Positions 33,764 to 43,378 are shown, counted from the first letter of the stretch. The stretch is DNA of 64,000 nt from Bryobacterales bacterium (GCA_020852175.1 JADZBH010000064.1:1-64000); one strand, 5' to 3'. Notes: generated by a model from the sequence alone, not told the origin. Numbers and translations are program-made.

Positions 33764-34915
33764 ATGCCAGCGCTGGTTCCCCAGTTCATCCGCCAGGCGG
33801 CCGCCCGCGCCACCGAGGGTCCTGGCCGCATCCCCAGCCTGGACGGTCTGCGGGCCCTCTCCATCGCCCTCGTGCTGTTCGCCCATACCTCCGGCACCCA
33901 GTACTTCCCCAGCTTCGTCTTTCTCCGCCGCAACCTCGGCAACTTCGGCGTCCGCGTCTTCTTTGTGATCTCCGGCTTTCTCATCACCACGCTGCTCATC
34001 AAGGAACTCCGCACCCGCGGCCGCATCTCGCTAGGACACTTCTATATCCGCCGCTTCTTCCGCATCTTCCCCGCCGCCTACGCCTACATCGCCGTCATGG
34101 CCGCTCTCACCCTGGCCGGACTCACCCCGCTCGGCCTCGGCGACTTCCTCCACGCCGTCACCTACACCGTCAACTACGACCGCGACCGCCACTGGCTCCT
34201 CATCCATCTCTGGTCCCTCTCGGTCGAGGAACAGTTCTACCTGCTGTGGCCCGCCACGCTCGCTCTGGGAGGCCTGGCCGGCGGCGCGCGCGTCGCCATC
34301 GCCGTTCTCTTCGCCGCCCCCCTGCTCCGGTTCTTCACGCCCTGGTTCTTCCCCGATCTGGCCTGGAGCGTCGGTTCCTCCTTCCAAACCAACATGGACG
34401 CCCTGGGCATCGGCTGCCTGCTGGCGCTCAAACGGGAGCCGCTTTGGAGCTGGACTCTCTACCGGCGCTTCCTCGCCTCAACCGCCTTCTGGCTCGCTCC
34501 CGCCGCGGCTTTCGCCATTTCGTTGTCGTTCCTGAGCCACGATCCCTTCGTCCACCTCGCCGGGCAGTCCATCATGAATCTGGGCATCGCCCTCACCATC
34601 GACGGCTGCATCCGCCGCGCCGCCACGCCCGCGGGACGGTTCCTGAACCATCCGCTCATGTGCTACATCGGGGTGCTGAGCTACTCCATCTACCTCTGGC
34701 AGGAACCTTTCCTTGACCGCACCTCCACCGCCCCGTGGAACTCATTTCCCATCAATTTGTTGTGTACCGCGGCCGCCGCCCTTGCGTCCTACCACCTGAT
34801 TGAACGCCCCTGTCTGGAGCTTCGTAAAGTGTTGGCGCCGCTTGACTCGCCCCGCGCTCCCCGTCCGGCTCCCTCAGGAGCTACGATAGAGTCTGTACCC
34901 CGCGACGGTTCTTGA
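33764..34915 (+). CDS. Acyltransferase 3 (OafA-like), membrane-bound
   Basis: This 383-residue integral membrane O-acyltransferase has about ten helices. It begins with the family motif SLDGLRALSIALVLFAH, then FFVISGFLITTLL, and has SLSVEEQFYLLWP near residue 150. It would O-acetylate a sugar of the polymer using acyl-CoA across the membrane. It starts 11 bases after the glycosyltransferase stop. A second acyltransferase 3 lies at 41 kb on the other strand. Confidence 0.93.
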   Translation: MPALVPQFIRQAAARATEGPGRIPSLDGLRALSIALVLFAHTSGTQYFPSFVFLRRNLGNFGVRVFFVISGFLITTLLIKELRTRGRISLGHFYIRRFFRIFPAAYAYIAVMAALTLAGLTPLGLGDFLHAVTYTVNYDRDRHWLLIHLWSLSVEEQFYLLWPATLALGGLAGGARVAIAVLFAAPLLRFFTPWFFPDLAWSVGSSFQTNMDALGIGCLLALKREPLWSWTLYRRFLASTAFWLAPAAAFAISLSFLSHDPFVHLAGQSIMNLGIALTIDGCIRRAATPAGRFLNHPLMCYIGVLSYSIYLWQEPFLDRTSTAPWNSFPINLLCTAAAALASYHLIERPCLELRKVLAPLDSPRAPRPAPSGATIESVPRDGS

Positions 34916-35008
34916 GGTGAACGGGTGTCATCCTCCCGGCAGATGAGGAATCCTACAGCCCGGCCCACCAGGAACGTCTTGAGCCGGCGTGGTAAAAGGA
35001 GGATCTTC

Positions 35009-37288
35009 ATGACAGTCGCCTTGTTAAGCTGTCTGCTCTTCGTTCTGGGTTTCCTGGGATTGCGGCATCGGAGGCAGGCCGGCGCCTGGCTCGCCCTCGC
35101 CGTTCCCGCCGCCGCCTTCGGCCAGGGACCCTACATCATCGAGGATTGGTCCTGCACGCAGGCCGCCCGCATCTCCAACGCCAACCCCGCCGTCGTCACC
35201 TGCGACACCCCTCACAACCTTCCCGCCCGCACCATCGCCGATCAACAGTGGATCATGCGCCTGGAAGGCGCCACCGGCGACTGGGCCAAGGTGAACAAGC
35301 GCTACAAAGTCGACATCATCGACGCCAATACCTTTTCCATCCCCGTCGACACCACCGGCTTCGGCCCCTTCACCGATCAACACGTTCTGCTCTACCGCAG
35401 CAACAATAACGACCAGGATCTGGAACGCACCTTCGCCGGCAGCGTCACGAATCTCTTCAAACCCCTCCCCGGCGCTTTTGAAATCGATGTCCAGCCCGGC
35501 TTCAACACCACCATCGACGCCTTGTACTGCCGTTGGACTCCCATCTCCTCCTTCGTCGTCAGCGCAGGCCAGGCCGACGTCACACTTACCCGCGCCCTCC
35601 CCAACGAAACGCCGTCCTTCCTCACCTATCCCGGACGCGAAATCCACTTCCGCTACTTCACCGAACCCCTGCTGAACTCGGAGAAGTACCGGGGCATCCA
35701 ATATGAGGACCACCCCCACACCATCGGCTCCATGAACGACCAGCGCACGCAGGTGAAGGTCCCCGTCAAGGTCGCCGACGGCGAATACAAAGCCGTGGGC
35801 GCAACCCAGCCCCAGTTGGGCGTCTGCCCGCAATCCTCGTTCACCTTCATCTATCACCCTCGCCAGCAAAACGCATATCCCTATCCGGCGGGCCGCGTCA
35901 CCAACTACGCCAAGACGCCCATCGACCCCCAGGTGAACCGCATGAACCTCTGGCTCCGCTTCGGAAAGCTCGTCCCGCGGCCCAGGAACGGAGGCTACAT
36001 GTCCACCATCGGCACCTACGCCAAGGTGCCCGACGACCCCGACGACCGCGCCGAGCGCTATCACTTCTACCACCAGATCAGCCCGAACTTTTACCCCGGC
36101 CGCTGGATGAAGGTCACCATCAATGAGAACCCGCAGCACCACCGCTCGGCCACCGGCACGGCCGGGTTCCCCAATCAGCCCATGATCGCCGGATGGCCCT
36201 ACTACTCCGCCCCGCCCTGGGACGGACGCCGCGGCCAGTATCTCTCCAACCTCACCGCCTTTTACGTCGATACGGCATTCTTTAACGCCGACTTCTCCGG
36301 GCAAACCGTCCTGATCGGCCCCATCACCATGGAGCGCATCGAGAACGAGCCCGACGCCTACGTCTCCTCCATCACCTCGCTCTGGGCGCCCGAGCGCGTG
36401 GGCGACCGCGGCCCCGGCTACGAGGTCAGCTTCGCCGCTCCCAAGTATTCCAACGACCTCTACGACATCCGCTACTCCACCGCCGGCAGCCTGAAAAAGA
36501 TCGGGTTTTCCAAGGGCCAGGACGGCGGCCAGCTAAAAGGCTCGCGCGACACCATCGTCAGCCAGATCTGGTATTCGCCGCGCCTGGAGGAGCAGCCCGA
36601 TCTGTGGGTCGGCATACGCCCCCGCATGGCCATTCTCGGCATCAGCCCTGAAGGCTCCTCGCCCGTGGTCATCACCACCCGCGCCGAACATCTGCTGGCC
36701 GAGTTCGACCAGATCGACATCGACGGCATCGCGGGCGGCGGCGCCCTGAATGGCAAGAACAAGCAGATCCGCCCCCGCCCGGCCCGCTTCTGGCAGTTAA
36801 CATCCGGCCTGGCCGGCATCGAGGTCACCGACAAGACCGCCATCGTCCGCTTTCTTGAGCCGCACAACCTCGTCCCCGGCCAGGTCATCGAAATCAGCGG
36901 CTCCACCAATGCCCTGCTCGGCCGCATCCCGAACCAGAGGTTCTACACCGTCGTCTCGACGCCCTCCGAGGACACCCTCGCCATTCGCACGCCCGGCGTT
37001 CCGGACGGCATCTACAACACCGACGTAGGCACGGCCGAACTGCTCTCCGTGCGCTCGTTCCCCTCGCTCTCGGTGGAAGGCGCCAGCACCGTGAACCTGC
37101 CCTGCCCGGCCAATACCGGGCTCTGCACCGGCAGCGGCTACATCACCGCCAGCGACGACTTCCGCTTCTTCACCGAAGTGCATATCTCGCAGTCTTCCGG
37201 CGGGCCTCCTCAGCTTCAGGCCGTCCGGACCCACGGCGGCGTGGAGAGCTCCAGCGCCAGACCATCCACGCCCAGGCAGCCCCGGTAG
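35009..37288 (+). CDS. Secreted beta-rich protein, paralogue of the FnIII protein
   Basis: The 759-residue product has an N-terminus with two hydrophobic stretches (TVALLSCLLFVLGFLGL, then AWLALAVPAAAFG) separated by RHRRQ. Signal-peptidase-like AAAFGQ follows, and the mature protein starts near GPYIIEDWSCT. It shares N-terminal and central blocks with the protein at 24.3-28.0 kb but lacks the FnIII and C-terminal domains. Shared ends include FYTVVSTPSEDTLAIRTPG, IYNTDVGTAEL and FFTEVHIS. The start ATG at 35009 has a perfect AAAGGAGG 6 bases upstream. It is in a plus-strand run between an acyltransferase and an asparagine-synthetase-like gene. No known domain is recognised. Confidence 0.85.
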   Translation: MTVALLSCLLFVLGFLGLRHRRQAGAWLALAVPAAAFGQGPYIIEDWSCTQAARISNANPAVVTCDTPHNLPARTIADQQWIMRLEGATGDWAKVNKRYKVDIIDANTFSIPVDTTGFGPFTDQHVLLYRSNNNDQDLERTFAGSVTNLFKPLPGAFEIDVQPGFNTTIDALYCRWTPISSFVVSAGQADVTLTRALPNETPSFLTYPGREIHFRYFTEPLLNSEKYRGIQYEDHPHTIGSMNDQRTQVKVPVKVADGEYKAVGATQPQLGVCPQSSFTFIYHPRQQNAYPYPAGRVTNYAKTPIDPQVNRMNLWLRFGKLVPRPRNGGYMSTIGTYAKVPDDPDDRAERYHFYHQISPNFYPGRWMKVTINENPQHHRSATGTAGFPNQPMIAGWPYYSAPPWDGRRGQYLSNLTAFYVDTAFFNADFSGQTVLIGPITMERIENEPDAYVSSITSLWAPERVGDRGPGYEVSFAAPKYSNDLYDIRYSTAGSLKKIGFSKGQDGGQLKGSRDTIVSQIWYSPRLEEQPDLWVGIRPRMAILGISPEGSSPVVITTRAEHLLAEFDQIDIDGIAGGGALNGKNKQIRPRPARFWQLTSGLAGIEVTDKTAIVRFLEPHNLVPGQVIEISGSTNALLGRIPNQRFYTVVSTPSEDTLAIRTPGVPDGIYNTDVGTAELLSVRSFPSLSVEGASTVNLPCPANTGLCTGSGYITASDDFRFFTEVHISQSSGGPPQLQAVRTHGGVESSSARPSTPRQPR

Positions 37289-37312
37289 CGCACGGCCCGG
37301 CCTGGCTTTCGC

Positions 37313-39043
37313 ATGTCTCTTCTCGCTGGCTACTATCTCCGCGAGACCGGTTCCGCCGGTACGGTTCCGGCTACCCGGAACGAAATCGTCCAACTTCTAG
37401 GCGCGCTGCCCGGCGCGTGTCTGCACACCATGGAGGCAGGACGCGCTTTTATCGCCATTGCCGATCTCGGCTGCTTCGGCTCGCCCGGCTTTAGCGGCCA
37501 GCCGGGCGTGTCTCAGCTGGCTGCCGCCGGACATCCTTATCTCCGAGGAGCCTCCGGAACCCGTCTGGCTCACACCGAAACCCTCCGCCTGCGCCTCGAT
37601 ACATCCGGCCCCGCCGCGCTCGCCGAGGCGAACGGGAGCTGGTGCGGAGCCCACTACGACGAACGCACCCACCGCCTGACCCTGGCCGCCGACAAGCTCG
37701 GACTCCGCCCGCTCTATTACTGGGAAAGCGGCCCCCTCGTCGTCTTCGCTAGCGCCCTGTGGATCCTGGAACGCCTCTCCACCGTTGCCAAGGTGGTCGA
37801 TTTCCAGGGCGCCACCGAAACCGTCTGCTTCGGCTTTCCCCTGGCCCGCCGCAGCGCCTACCGCCATATTCGCCGCCTCTACAGCGGAGAATACGTCCAA
37901 CTCGACGGCCCAGCCCTCACGGCGAACCGCCACACCCGCCTCGAAGCGATCCCCGAAAGCACACAGCCCGTCGAAGACCTCGCCCGCGACGCCGCTGGGG
38001 CCTTTCGCAACGCCGTCCGCCTCCGCATGGAGGATCACCGGGCGGCGATTGCCTTCCTCAGCGGTGGTCTGGATTCGCGCTGTATCGCCGCCGCGCTCCG
38101 CCAACAGGGTTACAACGTGGCCACCTACAACTTCTCCCTGGCCGGCACCCTGGACAGTATCCTGGCCGCACGATTCGCCGCCGCCTCGGAAACCGAACAT
38201 TTCTCCGGCGAATGGATCGTCGGCTCCCACGTCATCGAATCGCTCGCCCGCGCCTGGCAGACCCAGCGCCCCGGTTTCACCGTGGAGAACCCGCGCCTGG
38301 TCTGGTCCGGCGACGGCGGCAGCGTCGGACTGGGCGGCGTCTACATTACCCCGGAAATCGAACGCCAACTTTTGGCCGGCCATGCCGAAGCGGCCCTTCA
38401 TGCCTGCGTCCGCAATGCCGGAGCCCTACTGCCCATGCGTCTCTATGGCCGCCAGGTGCGCGCCGAGGCGGCGGCACTCCCGCACCGCGGCGTACGGGAA
38501 GAGTTTTCCTCGTTGGCCGCCTCGCTCCCGGCTCTCCGAGCCTTCTTTTTCTTCCTACTGTTCAACGACCAGCGCCACCATCTCTCGGGCTTCTACGAAA
38601 CCATCCACGAGCACGGCTACGAACTTCAACTGCCCTTCTTCGACGGCGCTTTCCTGGAAACCATCGCCCGCGTGCCCACGCGGCAGATGCTCTACCACCG
38701 CTTTTACAGCCACGTCCTGCGCCAGTTCCCCCCCAGTACCGTTTCGGTCCCCTGGCAGGCTTACGTCGATCACGACCCTTGCCCGCTCCCCATGCCCGAA
38801 GGCGCCGTGAAACAGTGGACCGGCGATTTCCGCGCCCTCGTCAATGCCCAGAAGCGCAAACGCCTCCTCGACACCTTCTCCACGATCGAGGCCAACCGCC
38901 CGCCCGGCTTCTTCAACAACCTCTACCTGCGCACCGTGCTTGCCTTCTGCAAAGCCGGTATTCCACGCTACGATTTCGCCGTTCAAACCGCCGCCGGCTA
39001 TGCCCGCCTGCTCGCCATCTCCGGCGGCCGCTACGCCGTCTGA
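37313..39043 (+). CDS. Asparagine-synthetase-like protein lacking the glutaminase Cys
   Basis: The 576-residue product has the fold of class II amidotransferases: a degenerate Ntn domain (LRLRLDTSG, AADKLGLRPLYYW) and an ATP-PPi domain with the intact PP-loop FLSGGLDSRCIAAAL at about 246-260. It begins MSLLAGYY, so the Cys2 nucleophile needed to hydrolyse glutamine is absent. It therefore cannot take ammonia from glutamine in the usual way. It may use free ammonia or another amine, or act as an adenylating ligase as beta-lactam synthetases do. It starts 24 bases past the secreted-protein gene and ends convergently one base from a methyltransferase. Confidence 0.85.
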   Translation: MSLLAGYYLRETGSAGTVPATRNEIVQLLGALPGACLHTMEAGRAFIAIADLGCFGSPGFSGQPGVSQLAAAGHPYLRGASGTRLAHTETLRLRLDTSGPAALAEANGSWCGAHYDERTHRLTLAADKLGLRPLYYWESGPLVVFASALWILERLSTVAKVVDFQGATETVCFGFPLARRSAYRHIRRLYSGEYVQLDGPALTANRHTRLEAIPESTQPVEDLARDAAGAFRNAVRLRMEDHRAAIAFLSGGLDSRCIAAALRQQGYNVATYNFSLAGTLDSILAARFAAASETEHFSGEWIVGSHVIESLARAWQTQRPGFTVENPRLVWSGDGGSVGLGGVYITPEIERQLLAGHAEAALHACVRNAGALLPMRLYGRQVRAEAAALPHRGVREEFSSLAASLPALRAFFFFLLFNDQRHHLSGFYETIHEHGYELQLPFFDGAFLETIARVPTRQMLYHRFYSHVLRQFPPSTVSVPWQAYVDHDPCPLPMPEGAVKQWTGDFRALVNAQKRKRLLDTFSTIEANRPPGFFNNLYLRTVLAFCKAGIPRYDFAVQTAAGYARLLAISGGRYAV

Positions 39044-39044
39044 T

Positions 39045-39749
39045 TCAGCGCTTCCGCAACAGCAGGCACGTCAACTGGTGCGGCTCGCCCGGGCTTGTCC
39101 TGCGCGGCGGGTTCAGCTTCTCCCCGCACGTCCACAGCTTCCCGCTCCACATACACCAGTGCTCCTGCTCCACCACCTCGAAGCCCAACTCGATCCATTG
39201 TCCTAACTCGGCCCGCGAGTAGGACTGCCCCACATACGGCAACCCCTTCCCGATGGACGACTCCGGGTGCTCGTAAACGTTTGGATGGTATTCGGTCTCG
39301 TGATACGGCACGGTCAGAATCAGATGCCCGCCCGCCCGCAACACCCGGTGCATGTTCCGCATCGCCTCCAGGTGCGGCGGAATGTGTTCGAGCACGCTGA
39401 CGCAGGTCACCACGTCGTGGCTCTCCGTCTTCATTCCGGACCGGGTGATGTCGTCGTCGATCACATGAAAGTGCCGGTTCACCATCCCTTCGTCCCAGTA
39501 GTCGCGCACGTTGTCGATCGCCGTCACCACGAAGCCGCAGTTGGCCATCAGGTGCGGCAGCGCCGTGGTTCCGGTGCCCACATCGAGCACCGTTTGCGCC
39601 GTGCCGCACAGCCTGGTCAACTGCTCGAACACGAAGCGGAACTCCACCGGCCGCTCGTTCCAGCGCTTGAAACGCTGCGCGCCGGACTCGCCGCGCAGAA
39701 CCCGGTCGAGGTAGCTCCTCCCCAGGGAATGAATCAGACGTTTGATCAT
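39045..39749 (-). CDS. SAM-dependent methyltransferase
   Basis: This 234-residue class I methyltransferase has motif I VLDVGTGTTALPHLM near residue 55 and the post-motif HDVVTCVSVLEHIPPH. LRAGGHLILTVPYHETEYHPN also suits sugar- or lipid-directed enzymes. The C-terminal part contains a conserved-looking WCMWSGKLWTCGE. The gene is on the minus strand 18 bases after the alanine racemase stop, probably one transcript with it. The substrate is unknown. Confidence 0.85.
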   Translation of the reverse strand: MIKRLIHSLGRSYLDRVLRGESGAQRFKRWNERPVEFRFVFEQLTRLCGTAQTVLDVGTGTTALPHLMANCGFVVTAIDNVRDYWDEGMVNRHFHVIDDDITRSGMKTESHDVVTCVSVLEHIPPHLEAMRNMHRVLRAGGHLILTVPYHETEYHPNVYEHPESSIGKGLPYVGQSYSRAELGQWIELGFEVVEQEHWCMWSGKLWTCGEKLNPPRRTSPGEPHQLTCLLLRKR

Positions 39750-39767
39750 AAACAGGCCAGTCCCGCG

Positions 39768-40898
39768 TCAGAGGTACACATGCTTCACCCGTTGCCCGAT
39801 GCCGCACAAGATCGTGTACGCGATGGAACCGGCCGCACGCGCCAAATCCTCGGCGTCCTGCCGCAGCGCTCCCTCCGTGCCCAGCACGGTCACCGCGTCG
39901 CCCGGCGCTAGCGGCGGACAACCGGTTACGTCAATCGCCGCCAGGTCCATCGACACGGCGCCAATCACCGGCGCCCACTCGCCGCCCGCGATCACCCGGC
40001 CCCGGTTGGAAAGCGCATGGGGCAGGCCATCGGCGTAACCCGCGGCGATCACCGCCATGCGCGTCGGCCGGGCGGTGCGAAACAAGGCGTTGTAGCCCAC
40101 GCTCTGGCCCGCCGGCAGATCCTTTACCTCTAGAATCCGCGCCTTCCAACTCAGTGCCGTTTTCACGGCCACCGCGCATGCCGGGCTGTCGCCCTTGCAT
40201 ATACCCGGATAGCCATACACCGCCAGCCCCGGCCGCACCAGATTCCCCCAGGCTTCGCGCCGCGCGTGCGTCACCGGAACCGAACTCGACAGATGCACCC
40301 AACGCGGTTCCACGCCAGCGGCGCGTAATGCCTGCCGCACCACGCCGAACCGCGCCACCTGCTCATCCGTCTGCGGCGACGTGTAGTCGCCCGCCGAGGC
40401 CAGATGAGTCGTCAGCCCTTCCAGCCGTGCGTGCCGCAAACCGCGCACGCCCTCCACCACGTCTTCCACGCTCTCGTTGGTTCCCAGCCGTCCCATGCCC
40501 GAATCCACGTCCAGATGCACCGGCAGCGCCTCGCCTCGCGCGCCCGAAAACCGGTCGTAGTCCCGCAACTGGGCCATGGAATGCACCAGCGGCGTCAGCC
40601 GCTGCCCGGCCAGCGCCTCGCGTTCACAGGAAAAAAAGCCGCCCATCACCAGAATCGAACACCCCACCCCCGCCGAACGCAGTGATACGCCCTCTTCCAC
40701 GTTGCTGACAGCCAGCCACCCGGCCCCGGCCGCCTCCAACGCCCGCGACACCGCCACCGCGCCATGGTGGTACGCATCGGCCTTCACCACGGGCATGACA
40801 CCCACCCCCGGGCCGACCAGATCGCGGATCGCCGCGCAGTTCTCCACAATCTGGCCCGTCGAAACCTCGACCCAGCAACGATATGTGTTCGAGGCCAT
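39768..40898 (-). CDS. alr: Alanine racemase
   Basis: This PLP enzyme of about 376 residues interconverts L- and D-alanine. The N-terminal barrel has VVKADAYHHG with the PLP lysine at about 39, and the second catalytic Tyr is in SVGYNALF. HLDVDSGMGRLG and ARPTRMAVIAAGYADG are family phrases. It lies in a polymer locus between a methyltransferase and an acyltransferase rather than with peptidoglycan genes, so it may serve either cell wall or polymer. The ATG at 40896-40898 gives the usual short N-terminus; in-frame starts at 40919 and 40949 also exist and GGAGGAG lies 12 bases before the chosen one. Confidence 0.93.
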   Translation of the reverse strand: MASNTYRCWVEVSTGQIVENCAAIRDLVGPGVGVMPVVKADAYHHGAVAVSRALEAAGAGWLAVSNVEEGVSLRSAGVGCSILVMGGFFSCEREALAGQRLTPLVHSMAQLRDYDRFSGARGEALPVHLDVDSGMGRLGTNESVEDVVEGVRGLRHARLEGLTTHLASAGDYTSPQTDEQVARFGVVRQALRAAGVEPRWVHLSSSVPVTHARREAWGNLVRPGLAVYGYPGICKGDSPACAVAVKTALSWKARILEVKDLPAGQSVGYNALFRTARPTRMAVIAAGYADGLPHALSNRGRVIAGGEWAPVIGAVSMDLAAIDVTGCPPLAPGDAVTVLGTEGALRQDAEDLARAAGSIAYTILCGIGQRVKHVYL

Positions 40899-40952
40899 CC
40901 CCGGACCGTTCTCCTCCATCCCTCGCCCCATGCCTCCGCGCACGGACACTCT

Positions 40953-42218
40953 CTAGAGTCTAGCGGACTTGATATGCACGGCCAGCGAAAGCGGCTTTTC
41001 CACCAGCGCGAACAGCAGCGTGGACACCGTTCCACTGGCCAGTCCCACCACCGCCACCGCCACCCAATACGCCGCCAGCCCTGGCGACAGCCACCGCCGC
41101 AGCACCTCGCTTGCGGCCAGCATCGCCAGCCCGTGCATCAGGTAAAACGAATAGCTCTGCTGCCCCAGCCACCGCAGCCACGGCCAGCGCAGCACACGGC
41201 CCACAAGTCCGCCTCCCCACAGCGCGCACAAAAACAGCCCCGGCGCCGCCGCCGCCAGAGCCCAAACCCGGTATACATCCGGGAACTCGCCAAACCCCGG
41301 CAACCATGCCGCCAGCGCCTGCGGGTGCTCCTGCGTCCAATAGACAAACCCCGCCGCCAGCACGGCCGCGGCCAGCGCCGCCGCCTCCATGCCCCGCGTC
41401 AGCCTCGCCCGAACGCCTTCCATGCGGCTCCACTCGTACACCAGCATCCCGGCCACGAACATCACCAGACGCATGTGCGCCGCCGGCGGCAGCGGCAGCC
41501 CTCCCACGTGCACCTCCCGATACCGGTCCGTCACGCTGTACGCCGTATAGGCCAAAGCAAAGCCCAGCAGTGTCCAGCAGCGCGCCCGCGGCCGCCACCG
41601 GCGCATCGACAGCGCCACCCACGGCACAATCAGATAGAACAGCAACTCGTAGCTGAGCGACCACGCCACGGTAATCATGGGCCGCATGTCGAAGATGCCC
41701 GGCAGCAGCAGAATGTTGGCCGCCAGATAGCCCGCGCCATCCCACCCCGGGGGAATCTTCGACCGGTCGGGCCGCGCGTAGCTCAGCGCCAGATACAGCG
41801 TGAACACCGCCAGAAATGCCGGATACAGCCGCTCGATGCGCCGTTTGAGAAAGTGCCCGTACGCCCGCGGCTCAGCTACCAGGTAGCCATACAGCAGATA
41901 GCCGCTCAACACGAAAAAAAGCTCCACGCCCGCGTGCCCTACACCATTGGTGAACCACAGGCTCGCCCACTCGCCCGCCACCCCTTCGCGCAGCCACAGA
42001 AACGTGCGGTCCGCATGCGCCAGAAACACCAGCAGAATCGCTATCCCTCTTATCCCGTCCAGCACCGGTTCCCGCGACTCGCCGCCCAGCCAGCCTGCCT
42101 CGGCCAGCTTCCGCCACCACGGCCATGGCTGCTTCAGAATCTCCCTCAGCCACCCGTAACGCGTGCGCGGCGGGGCCGCCCGCTCGTCCGCGGGGCTGCG
42201 AGGGCAGGTCTGCATCAC
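40953..42218 (-). CDS. Acyltransferase 3 (OafA-like), membrane-bound
   Basis: This 421-residue membrane O-acyltransferase has the motif VLDGIRGIAILLVFLAH after a 50-residue soluble N-terminal extension rich in Trp. Then come LFFVLSGYLLYGYL, TVAWSLSYELLFYL and about ten helices. It would O-acylate a sugar. It is on the minus strand followed by alr after a few bases, and diverges from the next glycosyltransferase gene with only 53 bases between start codons, so their promoters must overlap. Confidence 0.92.
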   Translation of the reverse strand: MMQTCPRSPADERAAPPRTRYGWLREILKQPWPWWRKLAEAGWLGGESREPVLDGIRGIAILLVFLAHADRTFLWLREGVAGEWASLWFTNGVGHAGVELFFVLSGYLLYGYLVAEPRAYGHFLKRRIERLYPAFLAVFTLYLALSYARPDRSKIPPGWDGAGYLAANILLLPGIFDMRPMITVAWSLSYELLFYLIVPWVALSMRRWRPRARCWTLLGFALAYTAYSVTDRYREVHVGGLPLPPAAHMRLVMFVAGMLVYEWSRMEGVRARLTRGMEAAALAAAVLAAGFVYWTQEHPQALAAWLPGFGEFPDVYRVWALAAAAPGLFLCALWGGGLVGRVLRWPWLRWLGQQSYSFYLMHGLAMLAASEVLRRWLSPGLAAYWVAVAVVGLASGTVSTLLFALVEKPLSLAVHIKSARL

Positions 42219-42271
42219 TTAAAATTCTAAGGGTTGACCCTTGATCGCCGCCCAGCTTTGGCCTTCCCCTC

Positions 42272-43378
42272 GTGAAATCCCTGCGCATCGTCGAACTGGT
42301 GGACTCGCTCGCCGTCGGCGGCACCGAACGCATGGCGGTCCATCTCAGCCGCGGCCTCCAGGCCCGAGGCCATGAGGTGGCCGTCGTCTGCCTGCGCACA
42401 CCCGGCCCGCTCGCCGAGCCCCTTCACGCCAGCGGCATTCGCACTCTTGCCTTCGACAAGCCCGAAGGCCTCCACTGGCCCACCATGACCGCCCTGCGCC
42501 GCTTCCTCGCCGAATTCCGCCCTGGCGTCGTCCACACCCACAACCCGCTCGTCCACCACTACGGCGTCTTCGCCGGCCGCCGCGCCAGCGTCCCTCTCAT
42601 CGTCAGCACCGTGCATGGCATCGGCAATATCGGCGCCTCGGCCAAGTCCGACGCTATCTTCGCCGCCAGTTGTCTCTTCACCGATTCCATCGTCGCCGTC
42701 TGCCGCATGGCCCGCGACCGCTTCGCCGCCCACCCTCTGCTGCCATCAAGCAAACTCCGCGTCGTATACAACGGCATCCCCCTGGAACCCTATCTCGCCA
42801 TTCCGCCGCTTCCTGATCCTCTCCCCGCGCCCTCGGCCGCCCGCCCCTTCGTCTTCGGCGCCGTCGGCCGCCTGGTCCCCGTCAAAGACCATGCCACCCT
42901 TCTGCGCGCCTTCTCCCTTCTCGCCGCGCAACACCCGCACTGCCGCCTGGAATTTCTTGGCGGCGGCGCCCTGCACGGCGATCTCCAACGCCTGGCCGCC
43001 GGACTCGGCGTCGCCGGCCGTGTCGTGTTCCATGGCGAACGCGCGGAAACCCGCGATTTCTACGAATCCATACACGCCTACGTCATGTCCTCGTTAAGCG
43101 AAGGGCTGCCTATGACCCTTCTCGAAGCCATGGCCGCCGCCCGCCCCATCGTTTCCACCGCCGTCGGCGGCATCCCCGAACTGGTGGAAAACGCTCAGGC
43201 CGGCTGGCTCTGCCCGCCGTCGAACTCCGAAGCGCTGGCCGCCGCCCTGGCCTCGGCCCTGGCCGCGCCCGATCTCGCCGCCCGCGGTCTCCGAGCCCGC
43301 CAACTGGTCCAACAATGCGGCTCCCTCGACGCCATGGTCCGCGGCTACGAAGAGATTTTCTCCGCCGCCCATCGGTAA
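42272..43378 (+). CDS. GT4 glycosyltransferase, exosortase-locus type
   Basis: This 368-residue GT-B enzyme has N-terminal RIVELVDSLAVGGTERM and HEVAVVCLRTPGPLA, much like sugar transferases named as PEP-CTERM/EpsH system-associated (stp2 type). The C-terminal half has FGAVGRLVPVKDHATLL and the EX7E stretch SLSEGLPMTLLEAMAAARP. It acts in repeat-unit synthesis. Start is GTG at 42272. The gene opens the plus-strand run leading through ligase, methyltransferase, flippase and deacetylase. Confidence 0.92.
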   Translation: MKSLRIVELVDSLAVGGTERMAVHLSRGLQARGHEVAVVCLRTPGPLAEPLHASGIRTLAFDKPEGLHWPTMTALRRFLAEFRPGVVHTHNPLVHHYGVFAGRRASVPLIVSTVHGIGNIGASAKSDAIFAASCLFTDSIVAVCRMARDRFAAHPLLPSSKLRVVYNGIPLEPYLAIPPLPDPLPAPSAARPFVFGAVGRLVPVKDHATLLRAFSLLAAQHPHCRLEFLGGGALHGDLQRLAAGLGVAGRVVFHGERAETRDFYESIHAYVMSSLSEGLPMTLLEAMAAARPIVSTAVGGIPELVENAQAGWLCPPSNSEALAAALASALAAPDLAARGLRARQLVQQCGSLDAMVRGYEEIFSAAHR

